DNA of 64,000 nt from Halobaculum sp. MBLA0143 (GTDB lineage Archaea > Halobacteriota > Halobacteria > Halobacteriales > Haloferacaceae): contig NZ_JBGKAC010000002.1 of NCBI RefSeq assembly GCF_041361465.1, positions 124,001-188,000 of the forward strand, in the 5' to 3' direction. A program made the translations under genes and the position numbers. The notes beneath the pieces were generated by a model. The model did no database searches and was not told the DNA's origin. It saw only the letters and a list, made by a program, of their open reading frames with translations. This document shows, piece by piece, positions 19,884-28,707 of this stretch (position 1 is its first letter; each line of letters opens with the position of its first letter).

Positions 19884-20087
19884 GTGAACGCGAAGGCCGT
19901 CTCGGCGTTGTTCGCGGCGGCAGCCGTGACGGCGACGCTGGGGGCAGGGGTGCTGTGGTCGCCGTCGCCGATCGATCGTCGTCTCGCGGAGCCGTACGGT
20001 CTCACCGCGGACACGCTCGTCGTCGTGATTCTCCTGGCGGTGTTGCTCGCGGTCGCGGTCGCGGTCACGAGAGAGAGGCGTCGGTGA
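19884..20087 (+). CDS. Small two-helix membrane protein (67 aa)
   Basis: A GTG-initiated frame (VNAKAVSALFAAAAVTATL) with one hydrophobic helix at ~5-25, a polar loop, a second helix at ~42-62 and a basic end (TRERRR). A GTG six bases earlier (19878) is the alternative start. A TATA-like tatattcttatag lies at ~19816-19828, though 55 bp before the start. It sits between the DsrE-like gene and the convergent rhodanese-hydrolase gene. Its function is unknown; context suggests only a loose link to the sulfur genes. Confidence 0.5.
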   Translation: MNAKAVSALFAAAAVTATLGAGVLWSPSPIDRRLAEPYGLTADTLVVVILLAVLLAVAVAVTRERRR

Positions 20088-20114
20088 CACACGCCGACGG
20101 CGAGTGGGGGGGCG

Positions 20115-21317
20115 TCAGTCGTCCGCGAGCGAGCCCTGGCTCGCGGCGCAGTTGTTCGGGCCCAACTCCAGTTGGAACGCTTCCTCGTCGTCCGTCTCGC
20201 GCTGGCCGAGGTTGGTGGCGATGATCTCCTCGTAGTTGGCCGGCCGCGGCGGCATGTCCGCAAGGACGGTGTCCACGAAGCGGCCTTCGTCGTACGACAG
20301 CGGCGCCATCGCGTCGACGAGCTCACCCAGACGGGCGGTGTAACTGCCGTCTGCGGCCGGCGTCGCGTCGTCCCCGACGTGTGCGCCGCCGATCAACAGG
20401 TCGTCGTCCGACGGGAGGATCCGTTCGTGGAGCGTCTCGTACAGCTCGCGGGCGGCCTCCGGGGCACCGTCGTCTCCCTCCTCTAAGTCCGGTCGAGCGA
20501 CGCTGTCGACGAACAGCCCGTCGCCGGTCGCCAACAGCGAGCCTCCCACGAGGTAAGACGTCATCCCGGAGGTGTGACCGGGCGTGTGGCGGGCCTCGAT
20601 CTCGGCGTCGCCCACGGCGAAGCGGTCGTCGTCTGCGGCGGTCGTCACGGCGCCGGTGTAGGTGATCCCGCGCGGGACGGCCGCCTCGGGGATCACGCCC
20701 GTCACGTCCGTCTCGCTCGTCTCGGAGAGGTCCCTGACGCCGCTGACGTGGTCCGCGTGGACGTGGGTGTCGAGGGCGTACTGGAGGTCGGCGTCCGACG
20801 CGGCGACATCCGCGAGGTAGCGGTCGGTGAACGCTCGCAGCGGGTCGATCACGGCCGCCTCTCCGTCGGAGACGAGGAGGTAACCCAGGCAGCCGGAGGA
20901 GGGCCGCTGGTACTGGTACAGCGTCCCCGGACCGTCGTAGCGCGTCACCTCGTGACGCTCGTAGATCTCTGCCCACCCTTCCATCCCGTCGGCGAGGCCG
21001 ACGACCGCCCGGCCGGCGGCGGCGAGTTCGCCGGCGACGTACCGGCTGGCGTACCCCTTGGCGCACAACACCACGAGCGGATCGCCCGTCGGCACCTCCG
21101 CGAGCAGCTCCTCGTCGACCGTCTCGCCGACGAACTCGTAGTACGGGACGTTCTCGACCTCGACGCCCGGTCCGCCGAGATTCCACTCCTCGAAGTCCGC
21201 GGGGCTGCGGGCGTCCAACACGGTCACTTGCTCTCCGTCGTCGATCCGTCGCTTCAGTTCCGTCGGCGCGAGCGTCTCCGCCTCGACCGGCGGCGTCGGG
21301 AAGTCGTCCTGATTCAC
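20115..21317 (-). CDS. Rhodanese-metallo-beta-lactamase fusion (persulfide dioxygenase/hydrolase-like)
   Basis: A 400-residue two-domain protein. Residues ~15-125 are a rhodanese domain (VTVLDARSPADFEEWN) with active-site Cys in LCAKGYASRY. Residues ~130-400 are a metallo-beta-lactamase fold with the metal motif THVHADHVSG, the downstream His in HTPGHTSG and the Asp in ATGDGLF. Such proteins resemble persulfide dioxygenases (ETHE1) or glyoxalase-II-like hydrolases acting on sulfur-loaded thiols. The frame is open far upstream; the GTG at 21317 (VNQDDFPTP) gives a compact N-terminus. Its location beside TusA/DsrE/YeeE genes supports sulfane sulfur metabolism. Confidence 0.88.
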   Translation of the reverse strand: MNQDDFPTPPVEAETLAPTELKRRIDDGEQVTVLDARSPADFEEWNLGGPGVEVENVPYYEFVGETVDEELLAEVPTGDPLVVLCAKGYASRYVAGELAAAGRAVVGLADGMEGWAEIYERHEVTRYDGPGTLYQYQRPSSGCLGYLLVSDGEAAVIDPLRAFTDRYLADVAASDADLQYALDTHVHADHVSGVRDLSETSETDVTGVIPEAAVPRGITYTGAVTTAADDDRFAVGDAEIEARHTPGHTSGMTSYLVGGSLLATGDGLFVDSVARPDLEEGDDGAPEAARELYETLHERILPSDDDLLIGGAHVGDDATPAADGSYTARLGELVDAMAPLSYDEGRFVDTVLADMPPRPANYEEIIATNLGQRETDDEEAFQLELGPNNCAASQGSLADD

Positions 21318-21471
21318 GGCTACGACACAGTCGACGACGCGTGCACTTAGGAGTTGTGTATCTTCTGCAATACTCTCAGATTCGACGTGAGTGTGCGTGG
21401 TGTGCCCACGTCGTGACACTCCGGACGGGCCGGACCGTGTCGCTCTTGCACGCGGCGTTCTACGATTCGCT

Positions 21472-21645
21472 GTGAACCAGACAGCAGTTCTGCACGGAGT
21501 GTTCGCCGTCCTGCTCGTAGCCGGAATTCTCGTCCAACAGACGCCCCTGCGGGTCGGGCTGATCGGACTCGGCGTCGTCTGTTTCGTCGCCGGCATCGTC
21601 CTCGCCCGCCGCGACGACGACGGCGGTGCCGCCGCCGCAGAGTGA
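21472..21645 (+). CDS. Small two-helix membrane protein, paralogue of 28290-28457
   Basis: A 57-residue frame starting GTG (VNQTAVLHGVFAVLLVAG). Two hydrophobic helices are joined by a short turn, ending FVAGIVLARRDDDGG. It aligns along its whole length with the small protein at 28290 ([18 protein letters not shown] ... [14 protein letters not shown]), which argues that both are real genes of one family. The start is chosen from this alignment. Divergent from the rhodanese fusion. No function is known to me. Confidence 0.6.
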   Translation: MNQTAVLHGVFAVLLVAGILVQQTPLRVGLIGLGVVCFVAGIVLARRDDDGGAAAAE

Positions 21646-22168
21646 AGACGAGCCGACGAACGGTCGAGATGGGTGGGAAGAGCCCCGTCGGTCGGCGACT
21701 CCGTGGAGTAGCACGCCCGACGGTCGGCTGGGGAGGATTCGAGGGGCCGACCCCCGGGCACGACGAACTTGTAGCCGCTATACAATAATCGTCCCGCGGT
21801 CTGCCGTCGCGGGTGCACGGTCAGTCGTGTGCAGTCCGTGAGCCTCCGACCGGGTCGTGTCGGCGGTCGCCCGCTCACTCCCCGGGGAGGCGAGTCGTGA
21901 CGAGTGTCGTCACCGCGAGCACCGGACGCGTGGGCGTCGCGGCGACGACCCGACAGTCGTCGTCTCCGCTTCGGTCGACGGCGACACTGTCAGTGTCCGT
22001 CTCTCTCACGTTCGACGTTCCCGAGTTCGGGGCAGATTGAGCGTTTCCCAGCCCGTCGAGGCGTTCGCCCGGTAGGACAGCTACAGTCGGACACCGACGG
22101 CTTCAGTGCGTCGTGGTCTCCGTGGACCTCGTACCCACGTCGTTGCACGCCTCGCTCAACTGGAGGTG
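21646..22168. other. Intergenic region with possible decayed coding trace
   Basis: About 520 bp without a complete gene. A TATA-like ctatacaataatcg at ~21778-21791 could drive rightward transcription. Around 21940-22010 the plus strand has a short run with haloarchaeal codon character (DDPTVVVSASVDGDTVSVRL) that is not part of any complete frame; it might be a remnant of a gene for an extracellular beta-rich protein. It could equally be chance. Confidence 0.35.
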
Positions 22169-22741
22169 TCACACTGTGAGCTCCTGTGAGATCACGATTG
22201 TCTCGGAGGGGGTGTGTACGACTGCCACTCGGAGTCGATCACCCTCCTGGACCGGACAGCCGTCGTCCTGGTCACCCGAGAGCCGGAGTTGAAACGACTC
22301 GCCAACTTCGAACGCGTTGTCAGTGTGGTCTCCGAGAGGGCCGATGTTCCACTCCTCCTGATCGAAAGGGTGTCCCTTGACGAGAATAGAACTGTCACCG
22401 TTCACGAAGTTCTCGTCGTCGAGCTGATCGCCGCCGTAGCTGTAATCCGCTGGCAAGTTCACCACACGTGCTCGCTGTCCACAGGCATCGGTAGCGTCGA
22501 CGACGATTTCGATGTTACTCACCTGGACAGGGTCACCGCCCTCGTGTGTCACTGTCAGGATACCGCCGGCGCCGCCGTCGGCTGGGTCGACGTCCCCACT
22601 CGATTGGGCGACGAACGGCGGCTCGGTGTTCACGTCGTTGCCGAAATCGAGCGCGAAGGCGGAGATGGTCGCAGCGAGAATCACAACGATTGCCACCAGT
22701 AGGATCACCGAGACGACTGGTGACACGCCGCGGTTCTTCAT
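22169..22741 (-). CDS. Archaeal type IV pilin-like protein
   Basis: A 190-residue secreted protein. The N-terminus MKNRGVSPVVSVILLVAIVV is a class III (prepilin) signal: a short basic leader, then the hydrophobic stem that would form the pilus core after cleavage by prepilin peptidase PibD. The body is acidic and beta-rich (GGILTVTHEGGDPVQVSNIEI), with two conserved-looking cysteines (DACGQRA and DGCPVQ) that may pair outside the cell. Haloarchaeal pilins of this type act in adhesion. It stands alone, with no pilB/pilC genes nearby. The ATG at 22741 is set by the signal; an A/T-rich region lies upstream. Confidence 0.85.
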   Translation of the reverse strand: MKNRGVSPVVSVILLVAIVVILAATISAFALDFGNDVNTEPPFVAQSSGDVDPADGGAGGILTVTHEGGDPVQVSNIEIVVDATDACGQRARVVNLPADYSYGGDQLDDENFVNGDSSILVKGHPFDQEEWNIGPLGDHTDNAFEVGESFQLRLSGDQDDGCPVQEGDRLRVAVVHTPSETIVISQELTV

Positions 22742-22954
22742 GTGTACCGGAGTACGCTCTACCTTTGTGTAAGCTTGGCGAATGACAGTACGCAAGAACT
22801 TTGCGGGGTGTATTCGGTCTCGATCACCGCCGCTCTGCAGATCCACTCCAGTGTTCGGCGGTCGAAGGACTCTGTAGCGAGCCACAGGCGTGCTCACTCG
22901 AAGTCGAGAGCTGGGCAGCCCGAGGTGTGTGACAGCTCCTGCCGGTCGAGTGTC

Positions 22955-24964
22955 TCAGTCCGACTCGACGCGGTCGAACGGGTCGGCCTCTCCCGACTGT
23001 GCGGCCCACAACGAGGCGTACTCGCCGGAGGCGGCCAGGAGTTCCTCGTGGGTGCCGCTCTCGACGATCTCACCGTCGTCCAACACCACCACTCGGTCGG
23101 CGCTCTCGACGGTCGAGAGCCGGTGTGCGATGACGAACGCGGTTCGATCCGCGATCAGTCGGTCGACGCCGGACTGGATCTCCTCTTCCGTCTTGGTGTC
23201 GACGTCGCTGGTCGCCTCGTCGAAGACGATGATCGCCGGATCGTTCAACAACGCACGGGCGATGGCGAGCCGTTGGCGCTGGCCGCCGGAGAGCTTCACC
23301 CCTCGCTCGCCGATCTGTGTGTCGTACCCGTCCGGCAGTTCCCGGATGAACTGGTGGGCGGCGGCTGCCCGGCTGGCGGCGACGATCTCCTCGCGGTGTG
23401 GCGGCCGGTCCGACGAACTGGCTCTGCTCGACTGCCCCGGCGCCGTGTCGGACACGCTGTCCGTCTCGGCTGCCAGTATCTCGTCGTCCGTCTCGGCGGC
23501 AATCTCGTCGTCCGTCTCGGCGGCCAGTATCTCGTCGTCGCCGTACGCGATGTTCTCTGCGACGGTGCCGGAGAACAGGTACGGGTTCTGTTCGATCACC
23601 GCCACTTCCCCGCGCAGGCGTTGGAGGTCGTACTCCCGGACGTCGACGTCGTCGACTGTCACCTGGCCCGCGTCGGCGTCGTGGAACCGCGGAACGAGCT
23701 TGACCAGCGTCGACTTCCCGGCACCGGTCTCGCCGACCAAGCCGACTGTCTCGCCCGGCTCCACGTCCAACGAGACGTCGTGGAGCACCGTCTCGTCGTC
23801 GGTGTAGCCGAACGAGACGTCCTCGAACGCGACGGCACCCTCGACCGTCGCCGGTCTGTGTGGGTCCGTGGGGGTCGTCAGCGTCCGTTCTCGCCCGAGC
23901 AGGCCGAACACGCGCTCGGCACTGGACTTGGCCTGTTGGTACTTGTTGGCCGACCGCCCGATCCGGCGCATCGGCGAGTAGAGCCGACGGAGGTAGAGGA
24001 AGAACGCCGCGAACGCACCCGTCGAGACGAGCGCCTCCCCCGGAGCCGACGTGACGATCGACCGCCCACCGAGGTAGAGCACGATCACGAACACCACGCC
24101 GGTGGTGAACCGGAGCGCCGCGAAGAACGCTCGCCGGAGACGGAGCGCACCCACCTGCTCGTCGTGGTACGTCTCACTCTGTGCCTCGACACGGCCGAGT
24201 TCGAAGTCGTAGCGGTCGAACGCCTTCACCACCGCCACGCCGCCGAGGTTGTTCTCCAACCGAGCGTTGAGTCGGCTCACGGTCTCCCGGATCGACTTGT
24301 ACCGGGGCTCGATCGCCCGGAGGAACAGGGCGCTCGCGATCCCGACCAACGGCACCGGCGCGAGCGCGACCAGCGCCAGCGTCGGCGAGTAGTACCACAA
24401 CACCGCCGAGATCCCGCCGACGGTGGCGACGACTCGGATCGCCTGTCTGAACTCCGTGTTGAGGAACTGCTCCAGTCGATTCACGTCGCTGTTGAGGATC
24501 GACATCATCCCGCCGGTCTGGTGGTCGGCGAAGAACCCCATCGACAGCCGTTGGAGGTGGTCGTACGTGTCGTTCCGGAGGTCGCGTTGGACCTTCTGTG
24601 CCGACGACTGTAGCAGGTACCGCGAGCCGAACCGTGCAACCGATCGTAGCAGATACGCGAGCACGGCGATCACGACCAGCCGTTCGAGCAGCATCAGTCG
24701 GGCGCTCTCCCCGACGATCGCCGCACCTGGAAGTAACCCGACGTCCGCGAGCAGTCCCGGACTGCCGGTTTCGAGCACGATCCGGTCGATCGCCGTCGCG
24801 ACGACGATGGGCGGGATCAGCCGCGACACCCGAGTCACGATCGCCGCGAGGATCCCGATCGACAGTCGTGGCCAGTACCGCGTCGCGTACCGGAGCAGAC
24901 TGACCATCGGGTGGCCGTCGACGTTCTCCCGGACGTTCTCGAAGCCGCCGTGGCCGTCACTCAC
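22955..24964 (-). CDS. ABC exporter, fused permease and ATP-binding domains
   Basis: A 669-residue half-transporter of the MsbA/multidrug type; it would act as a dimer. Six membrane helices lie in residues ~30-345. The ATPase domain follows, with Walker A VGETGAGKST, Q-loop IEQNPYLFSGT, signature KLSGGQRQRL, Walker B IIVFDEATSDVD and the switch His in IAHRLST. An insertion at residues ~475-525, between the Q-loop and signature, contains near-repeats of DDEILAAET followed by a Ser-rich stretch, encoded by a DNA repeat (23459-23541). That position normally contacts the permease coupling helices. GTG start at 24964. Substrate unknown. Confidence 0.92.
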   Translation of the reverse strand: MSDGHGGFENVRENVDGHPMVSLLRYATRYWPRLSIGILAAIVTRVSRLIPPIVVATAIDRIVLETGSPGLLADVGLLPGAAIVGESARLMLLERLVVIAVLAYLLRSVARFGSRYLLQSSAQKVQRDLRNDTYDHLQRLSMGFFADHQTGGMMSILNSDVNRLEQFLNTEFRQAIRVVATVGGISAVLWYYSPTLALVALAPVPLVGIASALFLRAIEPRYKSIRETVSRLNARLENNLGGVAVVKAFDRYDFELGRVEAQSETYHDEQVGALRLRRAFFAALRFTTGVVFVIVLYLGGRSIVTSAPGEALVSTGAFAAFFLYLRRLYSPMRRIGRSANKYQQAKSSAERVFGLLGRERTLTTPTDPHRPATVEGAVAFEDVSFGYTDDETVLHDVSLDVEPGETVGLVGETGAGKSTLVKLVPRFHDADAGQVTVDDVDVREYDLQRLRGEVAVIEQNPYLFSGTVAENIAYGDDEILAAETDDEIAAETDDEILAAETDSVSDTAPGQSSRASSSDRPPHREEIVAASRAAAAHQFIRELPDGYDTQIGERGVKLSGGQRQRLAIARALLNDPAIIVFDEATSDVDTKTEEEIQSGVDRLIADRTAFVIAHRLSTVESADRVVVLDDGEIVESGTHEELLAASGEYASLWAAQSGEADPFDRVESD
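23459..23541 (-). repeat. In-gene repeat inserted in the ABC exporter
   Basis: Imperfect 24-27-bp units containing ctcgtcgtccgtctcggc occur about three times. They keep the reading frame and add an acidic repeat to the ATPase domain. Expansion by slippage is the simple explanation. Confidence 0.8.
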
Positions 24965-25203
24965 GCCCAGTCACCTCCACCCGAGCTGTTCCACTCGACC
25001 CCACCCCACTGCCGTCTCGTAGCCGTCGCCGGCCAGGCTGTCGCGTCTCTCACCGAGATCTGTGTTCGGCGTCTCGGCGACGAAACAGTTGTGATGTCGG
25101 CACGCTGTGTGGTGGGGACGAGTGCGTGGCCGTTCGTGACCGTCGGCGGCGACGTGGCGACGCCCGTGGTGGAGTCGTGAGTGTCGTCGTCCGGCGGTGA
25201 CGG

Positions 25204-25683
25204 CTACTCTCGTGCCGCTGTGACGGCCGCACACACCGCGTCGGCGACGCCGGCGACCGCCGACTCCCAGTCGTCCGGGAGGTCACCGCCCCGCTTCGGT
25301 GGGTCGATCGCCAGATCGACCGGCTCGTAGCGGACGCGAGAGTCCGAGTCGGCGGCGCGTCCGCCGACGAACTCCGCGTTCAGCCGCTTCGACGACACAC
25401 CGCCACGAGCGAGGTCGTAGTACCCAGTGAACAACTGGACGACGATCACCGTCGCGGCGTCGACAGTCCCCTCGTGGAGGTGACGGAACAGCTTCGCGGT
25501 GTTGTCCGCCGGGTCCGCGCGGCGCCACTCCAGTTCGACCAACACCCGCGTGTCGTCGTGAGAACCGGCGACGTCGACCGGCGTCGACGCGGCCGTTACC
25601 TCCGTCGCCCAGTCGTACGCCGCCGCACGACTCCGCAGCTCCTCGCAGAGTCGCACCTGGACGCGATTTGCCGTCTCACCCAC
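25204..25683 (-). CDS. Uncharacterised protein, possible nuclease-like fold
   Basis: A 159-residue acidic cytoplasmic protein (MGETANRVQVRLCEELRSR). The pattern DVAGSHDDTRVLVELEWRR, an Asp, a short gap, then a beta strand with Glu-x-Glu, is reminiscent of the restriction-endonuclease-like (PD-(D/E)XK) superfamily, and the following TAKLFRHL helix fits that fold. The usual Lys after the second acidic residue is not obvious (EWR), so this is only a suggestion. The codon usage and full-length frame support a real gene. It stands alone between the exporter and the alcohol dehydrogenase. Confidence 0.65.
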   Translation of the reverse strand: MGETANRVQVRLCEELRSRAAAYDWATEVTAASTPVDVAGSHDDTRVLVELEWRRADPADNTAKLFRHLHEGTVDAATVIVVQLFTGYYDLARGGVSSKRLNAEFVGGRAADSDSRVRYEPVDLAIDPPKRGGDLPDDWESAVAGVADAVCAAVTAARE

Positions 25684-25837
25684 GGGAGGACGCCTCTACA
25701 CTGACGGATGGCGGTTGTCGACTTGTAACTGCCGTCCCGACGGGGCCGACCGCTCGCTGTCCGTCGTCACTCCGGGCCGCAGATTCCTCACGGTCGAACC
25801 TGAAGAACTATGACCCAGCGACACGTTATCACGTCGC

Positions 25838-26878
25838 ATGGAAGCAGCGCGACTCCACGAGTACACCGACGACGTGTCGACGGGGCTGTCGATCGACGAG
25901 GTCGACGCGCCGCAGGTGACGGACGGCTCGGACGTGATCGTCGAGGTAGCGGGGGCGGGGTGGTGCCAGACGGACAACCACATCGTCGAGGGGATGTGGG
26001 AGTCGTACGTCCCGCAGCCGTTGCCGATGACACTCGGCCACGAGAACGCCGGGACGGTCGTCGAGACCGGTGACGACGTGAGGACCGTCTCTGAGGGAGA
26101 CCAGGTCGTCTGTCACCCGGTTCAGACGTGCGGCACCTGTCGGTACTGCCGGCAGGGTGAGACGATGTACTGCGAGAACGACGCGTTCAACGGGCTGACG
26201 ACGGACGGCGGCTTCGCGGACCTGTTGGCGACGGGCGAGCGGTCGGTCGTGCCGTTGCCCGACGGTGTCGACCCTGTCGCGGTCGCCCCCCACGCCGACG
26301 CGGGGATCACCGCCTACCACGCAGTCAAGAAGGCCGTCGGCGCGCTCGTCCCGGGCGACACCGCGGTCGTGATCGGTGTCGGCGGACTCGGCCGCATCGG
26401 CCTCCAGTGTCTCGACGCCACGAGCGCCGCAGACATCGTCGCCGTCGATGTCAAGCAGTCCGCCCGCGACCTCGCCGCCGATCTCGGTGCCGACGCGACG
26501 GTCGACCCGACGACGGCGGACGTAGCCGACGAGATCAGCGCCCTCACCGACGGTCGCGGCGCGACGCAGGTGTTGGACTTCGTCGGATCGGACGAGACCA
26601 CCGCGCTCGCGCCGGACGTGTGCGCTCCCGGCGGCGACCACCACGTCATCGGCTACGGCGGCCACATTCACGAGCCCGCCCAGGCACTCGTCGACGGGGA
26701 GTTCGCCTACCAGGGCAACATCGTCGGTCGGTACACCGAGCTTCGGGAGTTGGTCGCGCTCGTCGAGCGAGGGGACGTGAGCCTCCACACGAGCCGCTAC
26801 GACCTGGGCGAGGTCAACGAGGTCGCCGAGCGGCTGGAACACGGGGAGATTGACGGACGAGCCGTGATCACACCGTAG
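25838..26878 (+). CDS. Zinc-dependent alcohol dehydrogenase
   Basis: A 346-residue medium-chain dehydrogenase, NAD(P)-dependent. Catalytic zinc ligands are Cys43 (GAGWCQTDNH) and the His/Glu of LGHENAG. The structural zinc site has four Cys in QTCGTCRYCRQGETMYC. The Rossmann motif is VIGVGGLGRIGLQ, with VDVKQSARDLAADLGAD after it; Asp at the end of the second strand suggests preference for NAD. Its closest relatives are probably archaeal ADHs acting on alcohols or on reduced central intermediates. A separate transcription unit, convergent with purT. Confidence 0.92.
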   Translation: MEAARLHEYTDDVSTGLSIDEVDAPQVTDGSDVIVEVAGAGWCQTDNHIVEGMWESYVPQPLPMTLGHENAGTVVETGDDVRTVSEGDQVVCHPVQTCGTCRYCRQGETMYCENDAFNGLTTDGGFADLLATGERSVVPLPDGVDPVAVAPHADAGITAYHAVKKAVGALVPGDTAVVIGVGGLGRIGLQCLDATSAADIVAVDVKQSARDLAADLGADATVDPTTADVADEISALTDGRGATQVLDFVGSDETTALAPDVCAPGGDHHVIGYGGHIHEPAQALVDGEFAYQGNIVGRYTELRELVALVERGDVSLHTSRYDLGEVNEVAERLEHGEIDGRAVITP

Positions 26879-26950
26879 GGCGGAGAGTCACACTCACCCG
26901 TCGCGTCACTCTCGGCCGCCCGTCACCTCACTCCCTCACGCCCGCTTCCC

Positions 26951-28165
26951 TCACTCCTCTCCGTCCGTCGCTCCCTCAAATACCTCGATCCTCTCGGCCG
27001 CGTCACTCGCCCGTTCTCGCGCCGTCTCCACGTCATCCGCGTCCGCCACGGCGACTGCCATCCGGCGGCCGTCGTAGGCGTCGGGCTTCCCGAACAGCCG
27101 CACGTCGACGGCGGGGTCGGCGAGTGCGTCGTCGACGCCGTCGAACTCCGGCAGATCGATCGATTCGTCGGCGACGACCGCCGCACTCGCGCCCGACTGC
27201 TCCAGCTCCACCTCGGGGATCGGCAGCCCGAGGATCGCCCGGAGGTGCAACTCGAACTGATCCAGCGACTGGGTGGCGAGCGTGACGAGCCCGGTGTCGT
27301 GTGGTCGGGGCGACAGCTCGCTGAACGACACCTCGCCGTCGGCGACGAAGAACTCCACGCCGAAGATGCCGTGGCCGCCGAGGCCGTCGGTCACCGCGCG
27401 GGCCATCTCGCGGGCGTCCGCCAGCGCGTCGTCGGCCATCGGGTGTGGCTGCCAGCTCTCGCGGTAGTCGCCGTCGACCTGGCGGTGGCCGACGGGCGGG
27501 CAGACGGTCGTCTCGTCGCCGTGCCGGACGGTGAGCAGCGTGATCTCGTAGTCGAGATCCACCAGTTCCTCGACGATCACGCGACCGGTGTCCGAGCGGG
27601 AGCCCTCCGTCGCGGCCGTCCAGGCGGCGTCGACCTCCGACTCCTCGCGGACGACCGACTGGCCCTTACCCGAGGAGGACATCGTCGGCTTCACGACCGC
27701 CGGGAGCCCGATCTCCTCAACCGCGTCCCGGTATGCCGATTCGGAGTCGGCGAAGCGGTAGTCGCTCGTCGGGACGCCGACCTCCTCGGCGGCGAACTCC
27801 CTGATCCACTCGCGGTCCATCGTCAGCCGGGTCGCCTCCGCGGTCGGGACCACGTCGTACCCCGCCGACTCGAGCCGTCCGAGTTCGTCCGTGGCGACCG
27901 CCTCGATCTCGGGGACGATCAACGCCGGGTCTTCCGCCTCGACGACGCGCCGGAGTTCGTCGGCGTCCGTCATGTCGATAGTGTGAGCGCGGTGGGCGAC
28001 CTGCATCGCCGGCGCGCCGTCGTAGCGGTCGACCGCGACCGTCTCGACACCGAGCCGCTGGGCCGCCGACAGGAGTTCCTTCCCGAGTTCGCCGCTGCCG
28101 AGCAACAGGAGGCGCGTCGCGTTCGCACCGCCGGGCGTCCCCAACGGGCCGTGGTGGAGTGTCAC
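26951..28165 (-). CDS. purT: Formate-dependent phosphoribosylglycinamide formyltransferase PurT
   Basis: An ATP-grasp enzyme that formylates glycinamide ribonucleotide with formate and ATP, the third step of purine synthesis. The N-terminal nucleotide motif is [21 protein letters not shown]; the ATP-grasp core includes [16 protein letters not shown] and [25 protein letters not shown], with the metal-binding Glu residues. Length (404 aa) is normal. The GTG at 28165 is used; an upstream frame extension is Arg-rich and unlike the family. Haloarchaea commonly use PurT instead of the folate-dependent PurN. Confidence 0.93.
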   Translation of the reverse strand: MTLHHGPLGTPGGANATRLLLLGSGELGKELLSAAQRLGVETVAVDRYDGAPAMQVAHRAHTIDMTDADELRRVVEAEDPALIVPEIEAVATDELGRLESAGYDVVPTAEATRLTMDREWIREFAAEEVGVPTSDYRFADSESAYRDAVEEIGLPAVVKPTMSSSGKGQSVVREESEVDAAWTAATEGSRSDTGRVIVEELVDLDYEITLLTVRHGDETTVCPPVGHRQVDGDYRESWQPHPMADDALADAREMARAVTDGLGGHGIFGVEFFVADGEVSFSELSPRPHDTGLVTLATQSLDQFELHLRAILGLPIPEVELEQSGASAAVVADESIDLPEFDGVDDALADPAVDVRLFGKPDAYDGRRMAVAVADADDVETARERASDAAERIEVFEGATDGEE

Positions 28166-28289
28166 AGGGGAGTCTCGGCGGGAGCCGATATATGTTCGAC
28201 GGTTCCCGCGTCGGGCCGACACGCGCGTCGCTCGCGCTGCTTCGACCGACGAAGAGAGGATACTTACTCTCGGCGAGTCGAGTGTCCGC

Positions 28290-28457
28290 GTGAACTACAC
28301 GGCCGTCTTCCACGCCGTCGCCACTGTCACGGTCGCCGCCGGCTTCGTCTTCCTCTCCGGCGACGCGCGACTCGTCGCGTTCGGTGTCGGCGGGGTGTTG
28401 TTCGTCGCCGGCGTCGTCACCGCACGACTCGACGTCGGAGACGCCGAAGCCAGGTGA
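28290..28457 (+). CDS. Small two-helix membrane protein, paralogue of 21472-21645
   Basis: A 55-residue GTG-initiated frame beginning [19 protein letters not shown]. Two hydrophobic helices are followed by [18 protein letters not shown]. It matches the protein at 21472 in length, start and the FVAG-V-AR-D end. A TATA-like gatacttactct at ~28258-28269 lies ~25 bp upstream. It is divergent from purT. Function unknown. Confidence 0.6.
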   Translation: MNYTAVFHAVATVTVAAGFVFLSGDARLVAFGVGGVLFVAGVVTARLDVGDAEAR

Positions 28458-28707
28458 GCCGAGAGCGGGGCCGACGGCAGCCGACGTGCCGTCGCCGAGC
28501 CGCCGACACCGGTTACTCGTAGCCTCCGCCATCGGTGTCGTCTCCCCACTGTCGATCACGGAGGCGGTGTCGCCGCGGTGTCGGGGTCGGCGTTCGGGGC
28601 GGGCCGGTTACGCTCGAGTCCCGTACGCCGCGAGTGCAGCCCGGTCGCGTGCGGCGTTCGACCGACCCGACAGCCCGAATCTGCCGTAGTTCACACGAGG
28701 GAGGGGC

